A stretch of 64,000 nt of DNA from an uncultured Bacteroidales bacterium. Lineage in GTDB: Bacteria > Bacteroidota > Bacteroidia > Bacteroidales > WCHB1-69. Below the pieces are notes generated by a model. That model had not been told where the DNA came from. It made no database searches and saw nothing but the letters and a program-made list of their open reading frames with translations. Shown here piece after piece: positions 52,559-61,220 of the stretch. The translations under genes were made by a program, and so were the position numbers. The stretch is from NCBI GenBank assembly GCA_905235135.1, contig CAJOKR010000006.1:1-64000 (forward strand). Direction: 5' to 3'. Position 1 is the stretch's first letter; every line of letters begins with the position of its first letter.

Positions 52559-53524
52559 ATGGATAAATTGTTACACATTTCGGGATCACCGCACGTGCAC
52601 AGTGACGAGTCTGTGAAGAAGATCATGTGGTCGGTGGTTCTCTCCTTAGTGCCGGCGTTGCTGGTATCTGTCTATTATTTTGGGCTGCCCGTCATCATCC
52701 TCACACTCGTCTCCATCGGATGTTGCGTGCTGTTCGAGTATCTCATCCAGCGTTTCATGCTGCATCAGAAGCCGAGTATTGACGACGGTTCGGCCGTGGT
52801 CACGGGTCTGCTGCTGGCCTTCAACGTGCCTTCCAACCTGCCGATTTGGATCATGGTGGTGGGTGCGCTTGTCGCCATCGGTATTGCGAAGATGCCCTTC
52901 GGCGGTCTGGGCCACAATCCTTTCAACCCGGCTTTGGTGGCACGTGTCACCCTGTTGATCGCTTTCCCGGTGCAGATGACCTCTTGGCCGGTGCCGACTC
53001 CGCTCTGGAGTTTCCATTTCGCCGATGCCATCACGGGACCCACAACCCTTGGTATCATCAAGGAAGGTGGCGATTTGAGCCAGCTCCCGACCTACGCCAA
53101 CATGCTTCTCGGGCAGATGGGCGGCAGTTTCGGTGAGGTTTCGGCCATCGCCCTGCTCATCGGCGCAGGTTTCCTGCTTTGGAAGCGCATCATCACATGG
53201 CACATTCCCGTGTCATTCATCGCAACGGTGTTTGTGGTGGCCGGTATTTTCCATTTAGTGAACCCTGCTGAGTATGTTAACCCGATGATCCACCTGCTTG
53301 CTGGCGGTCTTATCCTTGGCGCCTGCTTCATGGCCACCGATATGGTGACCTCCCCGACCTCCCCGTGGGGGATGATCGTGTTCGGCTGCGGCTGCGGTCT
53401 GCTCACCATCATCATCCGTCTTTTCGGCGCGTACCCTGAGGGCGTTTCCTTCTCCATCCTGCTGATGAACGCTGTGGTGCCGTTGATTAACAAAGGCTTC
53501 AAACCGAAACAATTCGCCCACTAA
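52559..53524 (+). CDS. rnfD: Rnf electron-transport complex subunit D
   Basis: Encodes 321 residues, a membrane protein with about nine helices. RnfD carries covalent FMN on a Thr in the conserved region; here DAITGPTTLGII near residues 155-166. The segment GGLGHNPFNPALVARV near residue 115 is the RnfD/NqrB signature. The Rnf complex couples ferredoxin:NAD+ oxidoreduction to ion transport across the inner membrane. It is the first gene of rnfDGEA; rnfB and rnfC, which normally precede it, are not in this window. Confidence 0.92.
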   Translation: MDKLLHISGSPHVHSDESVKKIMWSVVLSLVPALLVSVYYFGLPVIILTLVSIGCCVLFEYLIQRFMLHQKPSIDDGSAVVTGLLLAFNVPSNLPIWIMVVGALVAIGIAKMPFGGLGHNPFNPALVARVTLLIAFPVQMTSWPVPTPLWSFHFADAITGPTTLGIIKEGGDLSQLPTYANMLLGQMGGSFGEVSAIALLIGAGFLLWKRIITWHIPVSFIATVFVVAGIFHLVNPAEYVNPMIHLLAGGLILGACFMATDMVTSPTSPWGMIVFGCGCGLLTIIIRLFGAYPEGVSFSILLMNAVVPLINKGFKPKQFAH

Positions 53525-53542
53525 CCCTAAAATTCTATCGAT

Positions 53543-54130
53543 ATGGCAGAAAAGAAAGATTCTATCTGGAGACTGGCGATTGTGTTGACATGCATATCGC
53601 TTTTAGCGGCATTGGCCCTTACCGGCGTCTATGCCCTCACCAAAGGACCTATCGAACAGGGTCAGCGTGAGAAGAAAGAGAAAGCCCTGCAGGCGGTGCT
53701 TCCCGAATATGAGGGTACCGTTCTCGATACCGTGATTATGGATGCCGATAATGAGGAAATTCCCGTCCATTTGGCTATTGGTAAGGACGGCGAACTTTGT
53801 GGTGCGGGTATCGAGACCTATACCAAAAAGGCTTTTGCGGGCCGCTTCGACCTGATGGTCGGTTTCGACGCGGAGGGTGCTATCGTGAATACGGAGGTGC
53901 TCAAAGCGGGTGAAACTCCTGGTCTGGGTGACAAAATCAACAAAGACAAGAGCGACTTCGCCCTGCAGTTCAATCATCAGAATCCTGCTGATTACCAGCT
54001 GGTTGTGAAGAAAGACGGTGGCGATGTGGATGCTATTACAGCAGCCACGATTTCGTCACGTGCCTACTGCGATGCGGTGCAGCGCGCTTACGACATTTTC
54101 ATGAAAGTAAAGGAGGATTATCATGAGTAA
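53543..54130 (+). CDS. rnfG: Rnf electron-transport complex subunit G
   Basis: Encodes 195 residues: one N-terminal transmembrane helix (IVLTCISLLAALALTGVYAL) and a periplasmic FMN-binding domain. The covalent flavinylation site is the Thr in DAITAATISSRA near residues 163-174. The preceding segment GETPGLGDKI near residue 120 is conserved in the family. It lies 18 bp after rnfD, and its stop overlaps the rnfE start by 8 bp, so translation is coupled. Confidence 0.92.
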   Translation: MAEKKDSIWRLAIVLTCISLLAALALTGVYALTKGPIEQGQREKKEKALQAVLPEYEGTVLDTVIMDADNEEIPVHLAIGKDGELCGAGIETYTKKAFAGRFDLMVGFDAEGAIVNTEVLKAGETPGLGDKINKDKSDFALQFNHQNPADYQLVVKKDGGDVDAITAATISSRAYCDAVQRAYDIFMKVKEDYHE

Positions 54131-54770
54131 CAGCAAATTAAACATATTGACCAAGGGCTTTTTCAAAGAAAACCCGACCTTGATTCTGGTGTTGGGCTGC
54201 TGTCCGACGCTGGCTGTCACCACTTCGGTGACCAATGCCTTGGGTATGGGCGCAGCCACGACCTTCGTGCTGCTGATGTCCAATATGCTCATTTCGGCAC
54301 TGAAGAACGTCATTCCCGACAAGGTGCGTATCCCGAGCTACATTGTCATCATCGCCACTTTCGTGAGCATGATCGACCTGCTGATTCAGGGTTTCCTGCC
54401 GTCTCTGTCTGCCAGCCTGGGCGTGTTCATCCCGTTGATTGTGGTGAACTGCATCGTGCTGGGTCGTGCGGAAGCTTTCGCCAACAAGAATACCGTTTTC
54501 GATTCCCTGCTCGACGGTCTTGGCATGGGTATCGGTTTCACCATCGCGCTGACGCTCATCGGCGCTATCCGTGAGATTCTGGGCTCTGGCTCCATCATGG
54601 GCTTCCAATTCATCCCCGCCGAATACCACATCCTGATTTTCGTGCTGGCTCCCGGCGCATTCCTCGTCTTTGGTTTTGTGATGGCCGCAGTGCGGTTCAT
54701 CGTGAATAAAAACGAAGAAAAGAAGAAACAAAAGGCTGCGAAAAGATGCATCAAGCCGTTGCCAGTCTGA
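54123..54770 (+). CDS. rnfE: Rnf electron-transport complex subunit E
   Basis: Encodes 215 residues with six membrane helices. Signatures: NPTLILVLGCCPTLAVTTS near the N-terminus and PLIVVNCIVLGRAEAFA in the middle, typical of RnfE/NqrD. It is homologous to RnfA, with inverted topology. The last 25 residues are Lys-rich (KNEEKKKQKAAKRCI), an extension often seen in Bacteroidales. The start overlaps the end of rnfG. Confidence 0.92.
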   Translation: MSNSKLNILTKGFFKENPTLILVLGCCPTLAVTTSVTNALGMGAATTFVLLMSNMLISALKNVIPDKVRIPSYIVIIATFVSMIDLLIQGFLPSLSASLGVFIPLIVVNCIVLGRAEAFANKNTVFDSLLDGLGMGIGFTIALTLIGAIREILGSGSIMGFQFIPAEYHILIFVLAPGAFLVFGFVMAAVRFIVNKNEEKKKQKAAKRCIKPLPV

Positions 54771-54848
54771 GATTCCGTCCTCCTGTCGTCGGACGGAATG
54801 GAGGTGGCAAATAAGAAACAGTAAATAAATCAACGAAATAATAGAACA

Positions 54849-55439
54849 ATGGAATACATATTGATGATAATCGGAGCTGTACTGGTCAACAACATCATTT
54901 TGGTGCAGTTCCTTGGTATATGCCCGTTTTTGGGCGTTTCCAGCAAGGTGAACACTGCCCTTGGCATGGGTGCGGCGGTCACGTTCGTCATGGCGCTGGC
55001 CACGCTGGTCACCTCGCTGCTGCAGAAGTATGTCCTGGTGCCGCTCGACATCACTTTCCTGCAGACTATCGTCTTCATCTTGGTCATCGCCAGCCTGGTA
55101 CAGATGGTGGAGATCATGCTTAAGAAGGTTAGCCCGTCGCTGTATCGTGCGTTGGGTGTCTTCTTGCCGCTGATCACGACCAACTGCGCCGTCTTAGGTG
55201 TCGCCATCAACGTGACTCAGCAGACCATCATCCCCGGCCACGGTTTCTCTGTGATTGACAACACGTTGTATGCTGTTGCTATTGCTATCGGCTTCACCTT
55301 GGCCATCACGATTTTCGCCGGTCTGCGCGAGCAACTCGAACTGGTGGAGATTCCCAAGGGTATGAAGGGTGTGCCAATCGCGCTCATTACAGCCGGCATT
55401 CTGGCTATGGCGTTCATGGGATTTGCGAATTTGGTGTAA
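54849..55439 (+). CDS. rnfA: Rnf electron-transport complex subunit A
   Basis: Encodes 196 residues with six membrane helices. NNIILVQFLGICPFLGVSS at the N-terminus and FLPLITTNCAVLGVAI in the centre are RnfA/NqrE signatures; the Cys residues in the two half-repeats bind the [2Fe-2S] centre between RnfA and RnfE in characterised complexes. It is the last gene of the cluster, 78 bp after rnfE. Nothing in the gap suggests a separate promoter. Confidence 0.92.
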   Translation: MEYILMIIGAVLVNNIILVQFLGICPFLGVSSKVNTALGMGAAVTFVMALATLVTSLLQKYVLVPLDITFLQTIVFILVIASLVQMVEIMLKKVSPSLYRALGVFLPLITTNCAVLGVAINVTQQTIIPGHGFSVIDNTLYAVAIAIGFTLAITIFAGLREQLELVEIPKGMKGVPIALITAGILAMAFMGFANLV

Positions 55440-55481
55440 GGTTTAGGGTTTATAGTTTTAGATTTAAGGTCGAAAGACGAA

Positions 55482-56702
55482 ATGGAAGAGACGAATTCCT
55501 CTGTAGAGACGTGCCAAGGCGCGTCTCTACAATCATCTGATAACGCGTCCCAAAAAGCTTCCAAAAAGGTTCGCAAGAAGCGTTCCCTGTGGAAATCGTG
55601 GAAACGGTTGAAGGGTCGTACCAAATTCTATCTTATTGTATTACACCTCTTTGCGCTGGTGGGTGCGGGCATCCTCGGCGCATGGGCGTTTTATGAGCTG
55701 GGGTTTACCAATAATAAGGGAGGTGCCGACCAAAACAATCGTTACCTTTCTGAAAACCAGAAATATACATCGCGCTCGGATTCTGTGGACAGTCAGGAGC
55801 AGATTCTCACGGATTACCGTTCACTGTCCGTTTTCCGGCACTTCTACCCGAAGAATGCTGACCTAATCTTCAATGCTGCGCAGTTCAGTGATCGTCCCAC
55901 AGCGATTAGCGAGATGCTTTACGCCGCCAATATGTATATGCAAGACGATGAACATGCTGCGGCTTATCAAAAGATGAATGCGGATATTAACAATATCCTG
56001 AAGTCCAATAAGATGAAGTCTTTCGAGGGAAACGTGATTCCCTGGATGAACGATTCGGCATGGCCTGCGCTGAAAGCTGCTATCCTGAAAGATACGGCTG
56101 TGATTTACGAGGCAGCGCGTCTCACTGGTGTGGAACCCCGTCTCATCGTGGGCTGTCTCGTGGGTGAGCAGGTGCGGCTTTTCAACAGCAAGCGTGAGAT
56201 GTACAAACGCTACCTCGGTCCCATGAAGGTGCTTTCGGTGCAGTCGCAATTCTCGTTGGGCGTCAATGGCATCAAGGATTTTACGGCCATGCAGGTAGAG
56301 CGCAACCTCACCGACACTGCCTCCATCTTCTACATGGGCAAGCCTTATGAACATATCCTTGATTTCCAAACTGCGGACCACCAGAGCGAGCGTTTTAACC
56401 GGCTGACGAACTACCGAAACCATTTGTACTCATACATTTACACGGGCTGTATCCTGCACCAGACGATGTTACAGTGGAAACGTTCCGGTTACGACATTGT
56501 GAACCGTCCCGATATTCTGTTCACGCTTTTCAATCTCGGTTTTGCAGCTTCCAAGCCCGGTCCGGATCCGAAATGCGGTGGTTCCCATATTACCGTGCAT
56601 GATCAGATTTACACTTTCGGGGTGATCTGCAACGACTTTTACTATTCCGGCGAGCTGGCCGAACAGTTTCCGTTGAAGGCGAAACGCTTTGCCGATGAGT
56701 AA
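55482..56702 (+). CDS. membrane-anchored protein of unknown function, possibly lytic-transglycosylase-like
   Basis: Encodes 406 residues. A basic cytoplasmic N-terminus (KKVRKKRSLWKSWKRLKGRTK) precedes one transmembrane helix (YLIVLHLFALVGAGILGAWAF, about residues 50-70), and the rest is outside. In the C-terminal half, GVEPRLIVGCLVGEQVRLFNSKRE and QFSLGVNGIKDFTAMQVERNL have the look of lysozyme-like/lytic transglycosylase folds (a Glu followed by a SxG helix), near residues 215-280; this is tentative. The palindromic repeat at 55503-55530 is read in frame as VETCQGASLQ. The stop overlaps the start of the U32 peptidase gene by 8 bp. Confidence 0.7.
   Translation: MEETNSSVETCQGASLQSSDNASQKASKKVRKKRSLWKSWKRLKGRTKFYLIVLHLFALVGAGILGAWAFYELGFTNNKGGADQNNRYLSENQKYTSRSDSVDSQEQILTDYRSLSVFRHFYPKNADLIFNAAQFSDRPTAISEMLYAANMYMQDDEHAAAYQKMNADINNILKSNKMKSFEGNVIPWMNDSAWPALKAAILKDTAVIYEAARLTGVEPRLIVGCLVGEQVRLFNSKREMYKRYLGPMKVLSVQSQFSLGVNGIKDFTAMQVERNLTDTASIFYMGKPYEHILDFQTADHQSERFNRLTNYRNHLYSYIYTGCILHQTMLQWKRSGYDIVNRPDILFTLFNLGFAASKPGPDPKCGGSHITVHDQIYTFGVICNDFYYSGELAEQFPLKAKRFADE
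55503..55530. repeat. GTAGAGACGC palindrome, copy 6, inside a coding region
   Basis: GTAGAGACGTGCCAAGGC then GCGTCTCTAC, near codon 8 of the membrane-anchored protein. It is read in frame as VETCQGASLQ and stays in the cytoplasmic tail. Confidence 0.8.
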
Positions 56703-58509
56703 GATAGAGCTTCTTTTGCCCGCCAAGGATTTGACTTGCGGAATGACGGCCATCAACCATGGTGCGGATGCCGTTTATACGGGTGCGCCGGCATTTGGGG
56801 CACGGCAGGCTGTCGGCAATTCCCTGCAAGATATTGAATCGTTGGTGAAACATGCACACCTTTACGGCTCGAAAGTGCATGTTACAGTCAATACGTTGCT
56901 GTATGACAACGAGTTGGAATCTGCCCGAAAGTTGCTTTGGGGGCTATACAACATTGGGGTTGATGCGGTTTTGATTCAGGATTTGGGTCTGTTGAAGCTT
57001 GACATTCCACCCATCGCCTTGCACGCGAGCACGCAATGCCATAACCATTCGTTGGAGCGCATCCAGTTTTTGGAAAAGTTAGGCTTTACCCGTGCGGTTT
57101 TGGCGCGGGAGATGGATATGCAAACTGTTCAAGATATTCACAATCAGACGAATATCGAATTGGAGGCGTTTGTGCATGGGGCATTGTGCGTATGTTACAG
57201 CGGACAGTGCTACATCAGCCGGATGATGACTGGGAGAAGTGGCAACCGAGGTGCTTGCGCCCAGATTTGCCGCACCCGTTTCGACCTGCAAGGTGCTGAC
57301 GGTAAGACGCTGATACACAACAAACATCTGCTTTCGTTGAAGGATATGTGTCGTGCCGACTATATCGAAACGATGCTAAAAGCAGGCATCGTCTCCTTCA
57401 AGGTGGAAGGCCGTTTGAAAAACGAGAGTTACGTCAAGAATGTAACTGCCTTTTACCGGCAGAAGCTGGATGCTATTTTGGGCGGGCATCCAGAGTACCA
57501 GCGGGTTGGCAGCGGAGTTACCCGTTTTTTCTTCACCCCTGATTTGCACAAGACCTTTAACCGAGAATACACCCCGTATTTCATAGATGGACAGCGTGAA
57601 ACAATGGCCTCTTTAGATACGCCCAAGGCTATCGGGGAACCCATCGGCTCACTTATCCATCGAAATGGGAAATATTATATTGATCATTCTAACCAATCGT
57701 CAATTAACAATGGCGACGGTCTGTGTTTCATCAACAACGATGGTGAGCTGGAAGGATTTTTGGTCAACGGCGTGGAAGGCAACCGCATCATCCCGCAGAA
57801 GCCGTTGTCAATGTTCGACAAAGTGACGTTGTATAGAAATATTGACAAGGCGTTCGAAAAGGTATTATCGGGAAAAACGGCAGAACGGAAGATTGCGGTG
57901 GATATTTTATTCGAGGAATGCGCTGAGGGTGTGATGCTTACGATGACCGACGAGGATGGTTGCTCGGTCTTAGTGGAGGAAAATACGGAGCTGTCTCCCG
58001 CGCAGCAGCCTGAGAAAATGGTAGAGACTTTACGCACCTCACTATCGAAATTAGGCAACACCCCGTTCGAAGCACAAACCATTACAATTCCGAAGTGTAC
58101 TGCTTTTTTGCGGGTTGGCTTTATCAACGAGCTGAAAAACAGGGCAGTGGAGCAGCTAAAGGCAGAGCGCATACGACATTTTCACCCCATAGATGCTCAT
58201 CGGGATTGTCATCCTGAGAAGCTTTTCCAGAAAGCTGATTATCTGCGCAACATCACCAACGATGCGCACAAGGCTGTCTATGCCGATTTTGGTGCGACGG
58301 AAATCGAGTATGGTCTAGACAAGACGGAGGATTACGCCGGCAAGGCCGTGATGACCTGCAAGTATTGTCTGCGGTACGAGCTGGGCTGGTGCCGCAAGGG
58401 TCCCGATACGGCAAAATCACCCAAAGATCCGCTCTATCTCGTTTCCGGCAAGCGTCGTTTCCGTTTGGAGTTCGACTGCGGGCGGTGTGAGATGAAGGTG
58501 ATGGGTTAG
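56695..58509 (+). CDS. U32-family peptidase/RlhA-like protein
   Basis: Encodes 604 residues; ATG 56695 was chosen because MSKIELLLPAKDLTCG is the family start. The N-terminal U32 domain includes IELLLPAKDLTCGMTAINHGADAVYTGAPAFGAR. The signature EAFVHGALCVCYSGQCYISRMMTGRSGNRGACAQICR near residues 155-195 has conserved cysteines; relatives of this group (RlhA, TrhO/TrhP-like) hydroxylate RNA using prephenate rather than act as proteases. The C-terminal part ends in a Cys-rich region (MTCKYCLRYELGWCRKG, FDCGRCEMK). The start overlaps the previous stop, implying coupling. Confidence 0.9.
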   Translation: MSKIELLLPAKDLTCGMTAINHGADAVYTGAPAFGARQAVGNSLQDIESLVKHAHLYGSKVHVTVNTLLYDNELESARKLLWGLYNIGVDAVLIQDLGLLKLDIPPIALHASTQCHNHSLERIQFLEKLGFTRAVLAREMDMQTVQDIHNQTNIELEAFVHGALCVCYSGQCYISRMMTGRSGNRGACAQICRTRFDLQGADGKTLIHNKHLLSLKDMCRADYIETMLKAGIVSFKVEGRLKNESYVKNVTAFYRQKLDAILGGHPEYQRVGSGVTRFFFTPDLHKTFNREYTPYFIDGQRETMASLDTPKAIGEPIGSLIHRNGKYYIDHSNQSSINNGDGLCFINNDGELEGFLVNGVEGNRIIPQKPLSMFDKVTLYRNIDKAFEKVLSGKTAERKIAVDILFEECAEGVMLTMTDEDGCSVLVEENTELSPAQQPEKMVETLRTSLSKLGNTPFEAQTITIPKCTAFLRVGFINELKNRAVEQLKAERIRHFHPIDAHRDCHPEKLFQKADYLRNITNDAHKAVYADFGATEIEYGLDKTEDYAGKAVMTCKYCLRYELGWCRKGPDTAKSPKDPLYLVSGKRRFRLEFDCGRCEMKVMG

Positions 58510-58558
58510 TTTCCGTTCTTCATGTCAGCGTAGATGGCGTTTATATCCGTTTTTTGTG

Positions 58559-58566
58559 TACTTTTG
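58559..58566 (+). promoter_or_regulatory. -7 box of the AAA_28 ATPase gene
   Basis: TACTTTTG (TAnnTTTG), 29 bp before ATG 58596; this excludes the frame opening at 58554. Confidence 0.6.
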
Positions 58567-58595
58567 CCGCGCCATTCAAAAAAGTAATTGCCCCT

Positions 58596-59228
58596 ATGAT
58601 CACCAAGATTGTGCTCACCGGCGGCCCGTGCGCCGGCAAGACCACCACCAACGAACGTGTGGAGGAGTTTTTCAACAAATTGGGATATGCCGTCTTCACG
58701 CTGCCTGAGGCCCCCACGCTGTTCATCAAGGCTGGTGCCGATTTCCTGACTCAGGACCGGAACCTCTACTTCGAGATCCACAAGAGTATGCTGCGGTTCC
58801 TGCTGCAGATGGAGGAATCGTTCTACGAAATTGCTGAGGCGACGGGGAAACCCGGCCTCATCGTCAACGACCGTGGTGCGATGGACATTTCAGCCTACAT
58901 GGATCCCGCCGATTGGCAACGCTTGCTCCATGAAACTGGCCATACAGAGGAGGAACTGATGAGCCGCTACAAGGCGGTCTTCCACCTGTGCACCAGCGCG
59001 AAAGGAGCTCCCAATAGCTACACCTTGAGCAACAATTCCGCCCGCATGGAAGAGACCTTGGCGGAGGCCATCGCGGTGGATGACAATCTGATCAAGGCCT
59101 GGGAAAAACATCCTAACCTCCACCTTATCCAATCCGAAGAGTTCGTCAAGGACAAAATCGACAATGTGCTGCTTGGCATTGCCCGCGAACTTGATATCCA
59201 TAATTCTGTCAAGGACCTGATTCTCTAG
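58596..59228 (+). CDS. AAA_28-type ATP/GTP-binding protein
   Basis: Encodes 210 residues from ATG 58596. The Walker A motif GGPCAGKTT lies at 9-17. The LPEAPTLF segment near residue 42, the NDRGAMDISAYM segment near residue 92 and the following basic helix fit the AAA_28/NadR-kinase-like group. Members are small-molecule kinases or regulators of unclear substrate. A single gene; its 3' end overlaps the convergent outer-membrane gene by 4 bp (59225-59228). Confidence 0.85.
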   Translation: MITKIVLTGGPCAGKTTTNERVEEFFNKLGYAVFTLPEAPTLFIKAGADFLTQDRNLYFEIHKSMLRFLLQMEESFYEIAEATGKPGLIVNDRGAMDISAYMDPADWQRLLHETGHTEEELMSRYKAVFHLCTSAKGAPNSYTLSNNSARMEETLAEAIAVDDNLIKAWEKHPNLHLIQSEEFVKDKIDNVLLGIARELDIHNSVKDLIL

Positions 59229-61189
59229 AACCGGTATAGACACTGAACCTTCACTTCCGTTTTGTGCGGTTTGTCAATGTAGGTCAGGCCGCTGCTAATG
59301 TCGTTTTTGTTCAGATAGTGCGTTCGGGCTATTCGGAACCAGATGCTGAAGTTCTGGATTTTGTAGCGCAGCAACAGGTAGCCCCTCATCCCCTGATAGT
59401 AGTATGAGCCGACGGTGAAGGCGTAATAGACATCATTTTCGTAGGCATAGAGCCGTTCGTCGTAACGGTCGGTATCGAAATAGGCAATGCGCAGATGCAC
59501 GCTGAGTTGGGGCTTTTTCCAGTTGAACGCCAAATCCTGATACATCAGAATCCCTTTGTACCAACGTTTTGTTTCATCGGGACCTTTGTTGAGCACCATG
59601 CTGACCTCAGTCTTGGTGTTTAACCAGGGTAGGGGAGCGCATGTCCATTGCAGTCGGAACCGATGACGGCTCTGTTCTTGCAGACGGTGCAGATAGATGT
59701 CGTTACTTTCGTTTTTGGGCTTGGTCCGCCATTGATAGCGGGCATACAGTAAGTTTTTCCCGGGCAAATGGCAGGACAGCGACAGTCCCGCATCCATCCC
59801 TTGTACGGGTGCATCCGTGAGGTAGCTCAGCCAGCGGAGTCGGTAGTAGTCGCAATAGAGGTCAGCCTCGATCCGTCGGTTCAGGACGAGGTGTCCAGTG
59901 AGGTACGCACCAAACTCGCCGCAGTCGCCCGATGAGGTTCGGAATCCGCTGCCCATGGGCGACTGGTAGCCGGTGGCGTAGTATCGCAGCAATGCTGCCA
60001 CTTGGAATATGGGTGCCACGGGGATGAGTGCGGCCTGTAGTACGGCAGGTCTGCCTTTTTCGTTGACGGCAGCTTCCCCGAACAGCAGTACTTTCCTTGC
60101 GAGCGCGTGGTACGACAGCCCTGCATTTACCTGCTTTGGCTGCCCCAACGACCGCCATTTTTCCCTGGCAGTTGCGCTGTCGGAGTATTCCCCGTAGCAG
60201 ACAGCCAGTGCGTTTAGCGAAAACTGCGCCTGTCGGTAGGTGACTGCCCCGCCGAATGCTGTGTGGTTGCTTTCGGTGATAGCTCCGGCAAAGCCGCTCC
60301 CCGACCATTGGGCATTACCCAATGTGAACGCCACCCCACGGAAAAGCTCGCTCTCGTTGGTCGTTGCCACCGGTCGGATTCCGTCGCTGAAGCGTCTTGC
60401 CGCTGACACCCCGCCCCCTTTTCCTGACATCATCGAAGAACCGAGTACCAGCCCTTGCCCGAAATTCAGCCGGTAGTCGCCCAAAACGGCACACTTGAGC
60501 CATCGGATGTTCTTCACGTAGAGGGATCCCGAATAGTGGTCGAAGCCCTGTTTCTGGTCGCCGCGGAAGAATGCCTCGCCTGCATCTTTTTCCCCTGCCA
60601 CTCGAAATCCGAAGTGCTGCCGGATGCTGAAATCGTAGCGGAACTGCAGATGCGCCGGCGACCCGACATAGTGGTTTGCGCGAGAGGTGTCATAACCAGC
60701 CTGCCGCTCCACGATTTGCCCGTAGCGCACCCAAAACACATTCTTGCACGAGCGTATCAGTTCGCGGAATGAGGGTCTCCCTTTCGGGGGTGGTGCGATT
60801 ATCGTTACGGTTGCCAGCCGTCGCATCTCCTCAACGGAGAATCCATCGATGGAGGGGATCTCATAGATGCTGTACAGCGGTCCGTAAGTCTCAATGTACA
60901 ATTGCAGCTGATAATACTGATAATCCGTTAGTTTCAGCAGTTTGACGGCGGTTTCGTATTTCAGGTCGTTGAGGTTTGGGCGGCCACTGCTTTGGGACTC
61001 CTCCAACCGTTCGAGCGGGTCTTCGGTCACGTTCTCAACGTCCTCCAATGCTTCTGTTTGAGCCTCCCAAGTCTCTAAAGTGCTGTCCATAAACAGGGTG
61101 GAGTCTTGCTGCGCGAAAGTTTGCGAAATAGGGAGAGTCGAAAGTATAATTGCGGTCAATACGAATGCTATTCTTTTTGTTTTCATCAT
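59225..61189 (-). CDS. helix-hairpin-helix plus outer-membrane barrel protein
   Basis: Encodes 654 residues with a signal peptide (ending ISQTFAQ). Residues 70-130 (RPNLNDLKYETAVKLLKLT, YQYYQLQLYIETYGPLYSI, IPSIDGFSVEEMRRL) are a ComEA-like helix-hairpin-helix region, normally DNA-binding or protein-binding. From about residue 160 to the end there are many alternating aromatic strands (LQFRYDFSIRQHFGFRVAG, YYFYQGMRGYLLLRYKIQN-like) ending in an aromatic residue, as in outer-membrane beta-barrels. A conserved Bacteroidota family of unknown function. It is followed on the same strand by no close gene and preceded at 30 bp by the smaller barrel gene. Confidence 0.8.
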   Translation of the reverse strand: MMKTKRIAFVLTAIILSTLPISQTFAQQDSTLFMDSTLETWEAQTEALEDVENVTEDPLERLEESQSSGRPNLNDLKYETAVKLLKLTDYQYYQLQLYIETYGPLYSIYEIPSIDGFSVEEMRRLATVTIIAPPPKGRPSFRELIRSCKNVFWVRYGQIVERQAGYDTSRANHYVGSPAHLQFRYDFSIRQHFGFRVAGEKDAGEAFFRGDQKQGFDHYSGSLYVKNIRWLKCAVLGDYRLNFGQGLVLGSSMMSGKGGGVSAARRFSDGIRPVATTNESELFRGVAFTLGNAQWSGSGFAGAITESNHTAFGGAVTYRQAQFSLNALAVCYGEYSDSATAREKWRSLGQPKQVNAGLSYHALARKVLLFGEAAVNEKGRPAVLQAALIPVAPIFQVAALLRYYATGYQSPMGSGFRTSSGDCGEFGAYLTGHLVLNRRIEADLYCDYYRLRWLSYLTDAPVQGMDAGLSLSCHLPGKNLLYARYQWRTKPKNESNDIYLHRLQEQSRHRFRLQWTCAPLPWLNTKTEVSMVLNKGPDETKRWYKGILMYQDLAFNWKKPQLSVHLRIAYFDTDRYDERLYAYENDVYYAFTVGSYYYQGMRGYLLLRYKIQNFSIWFRIARTHYLNKNDISSGLTYIDKPHKTEVKVQCLYRF

Positions 61190-61220
61190 TTTGTCTTTTT
61201 ATTGCGGAAATATGCGGAGA

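Noticed and set aside
52559..55439. Na+-translocating NADH:quinone reductase (nqr) operon
   Set aside because: Subunit sizes, gene order D-G-E-A and the RnfG-type FMN site fit Rnf; no NqrA or NqrF is present.
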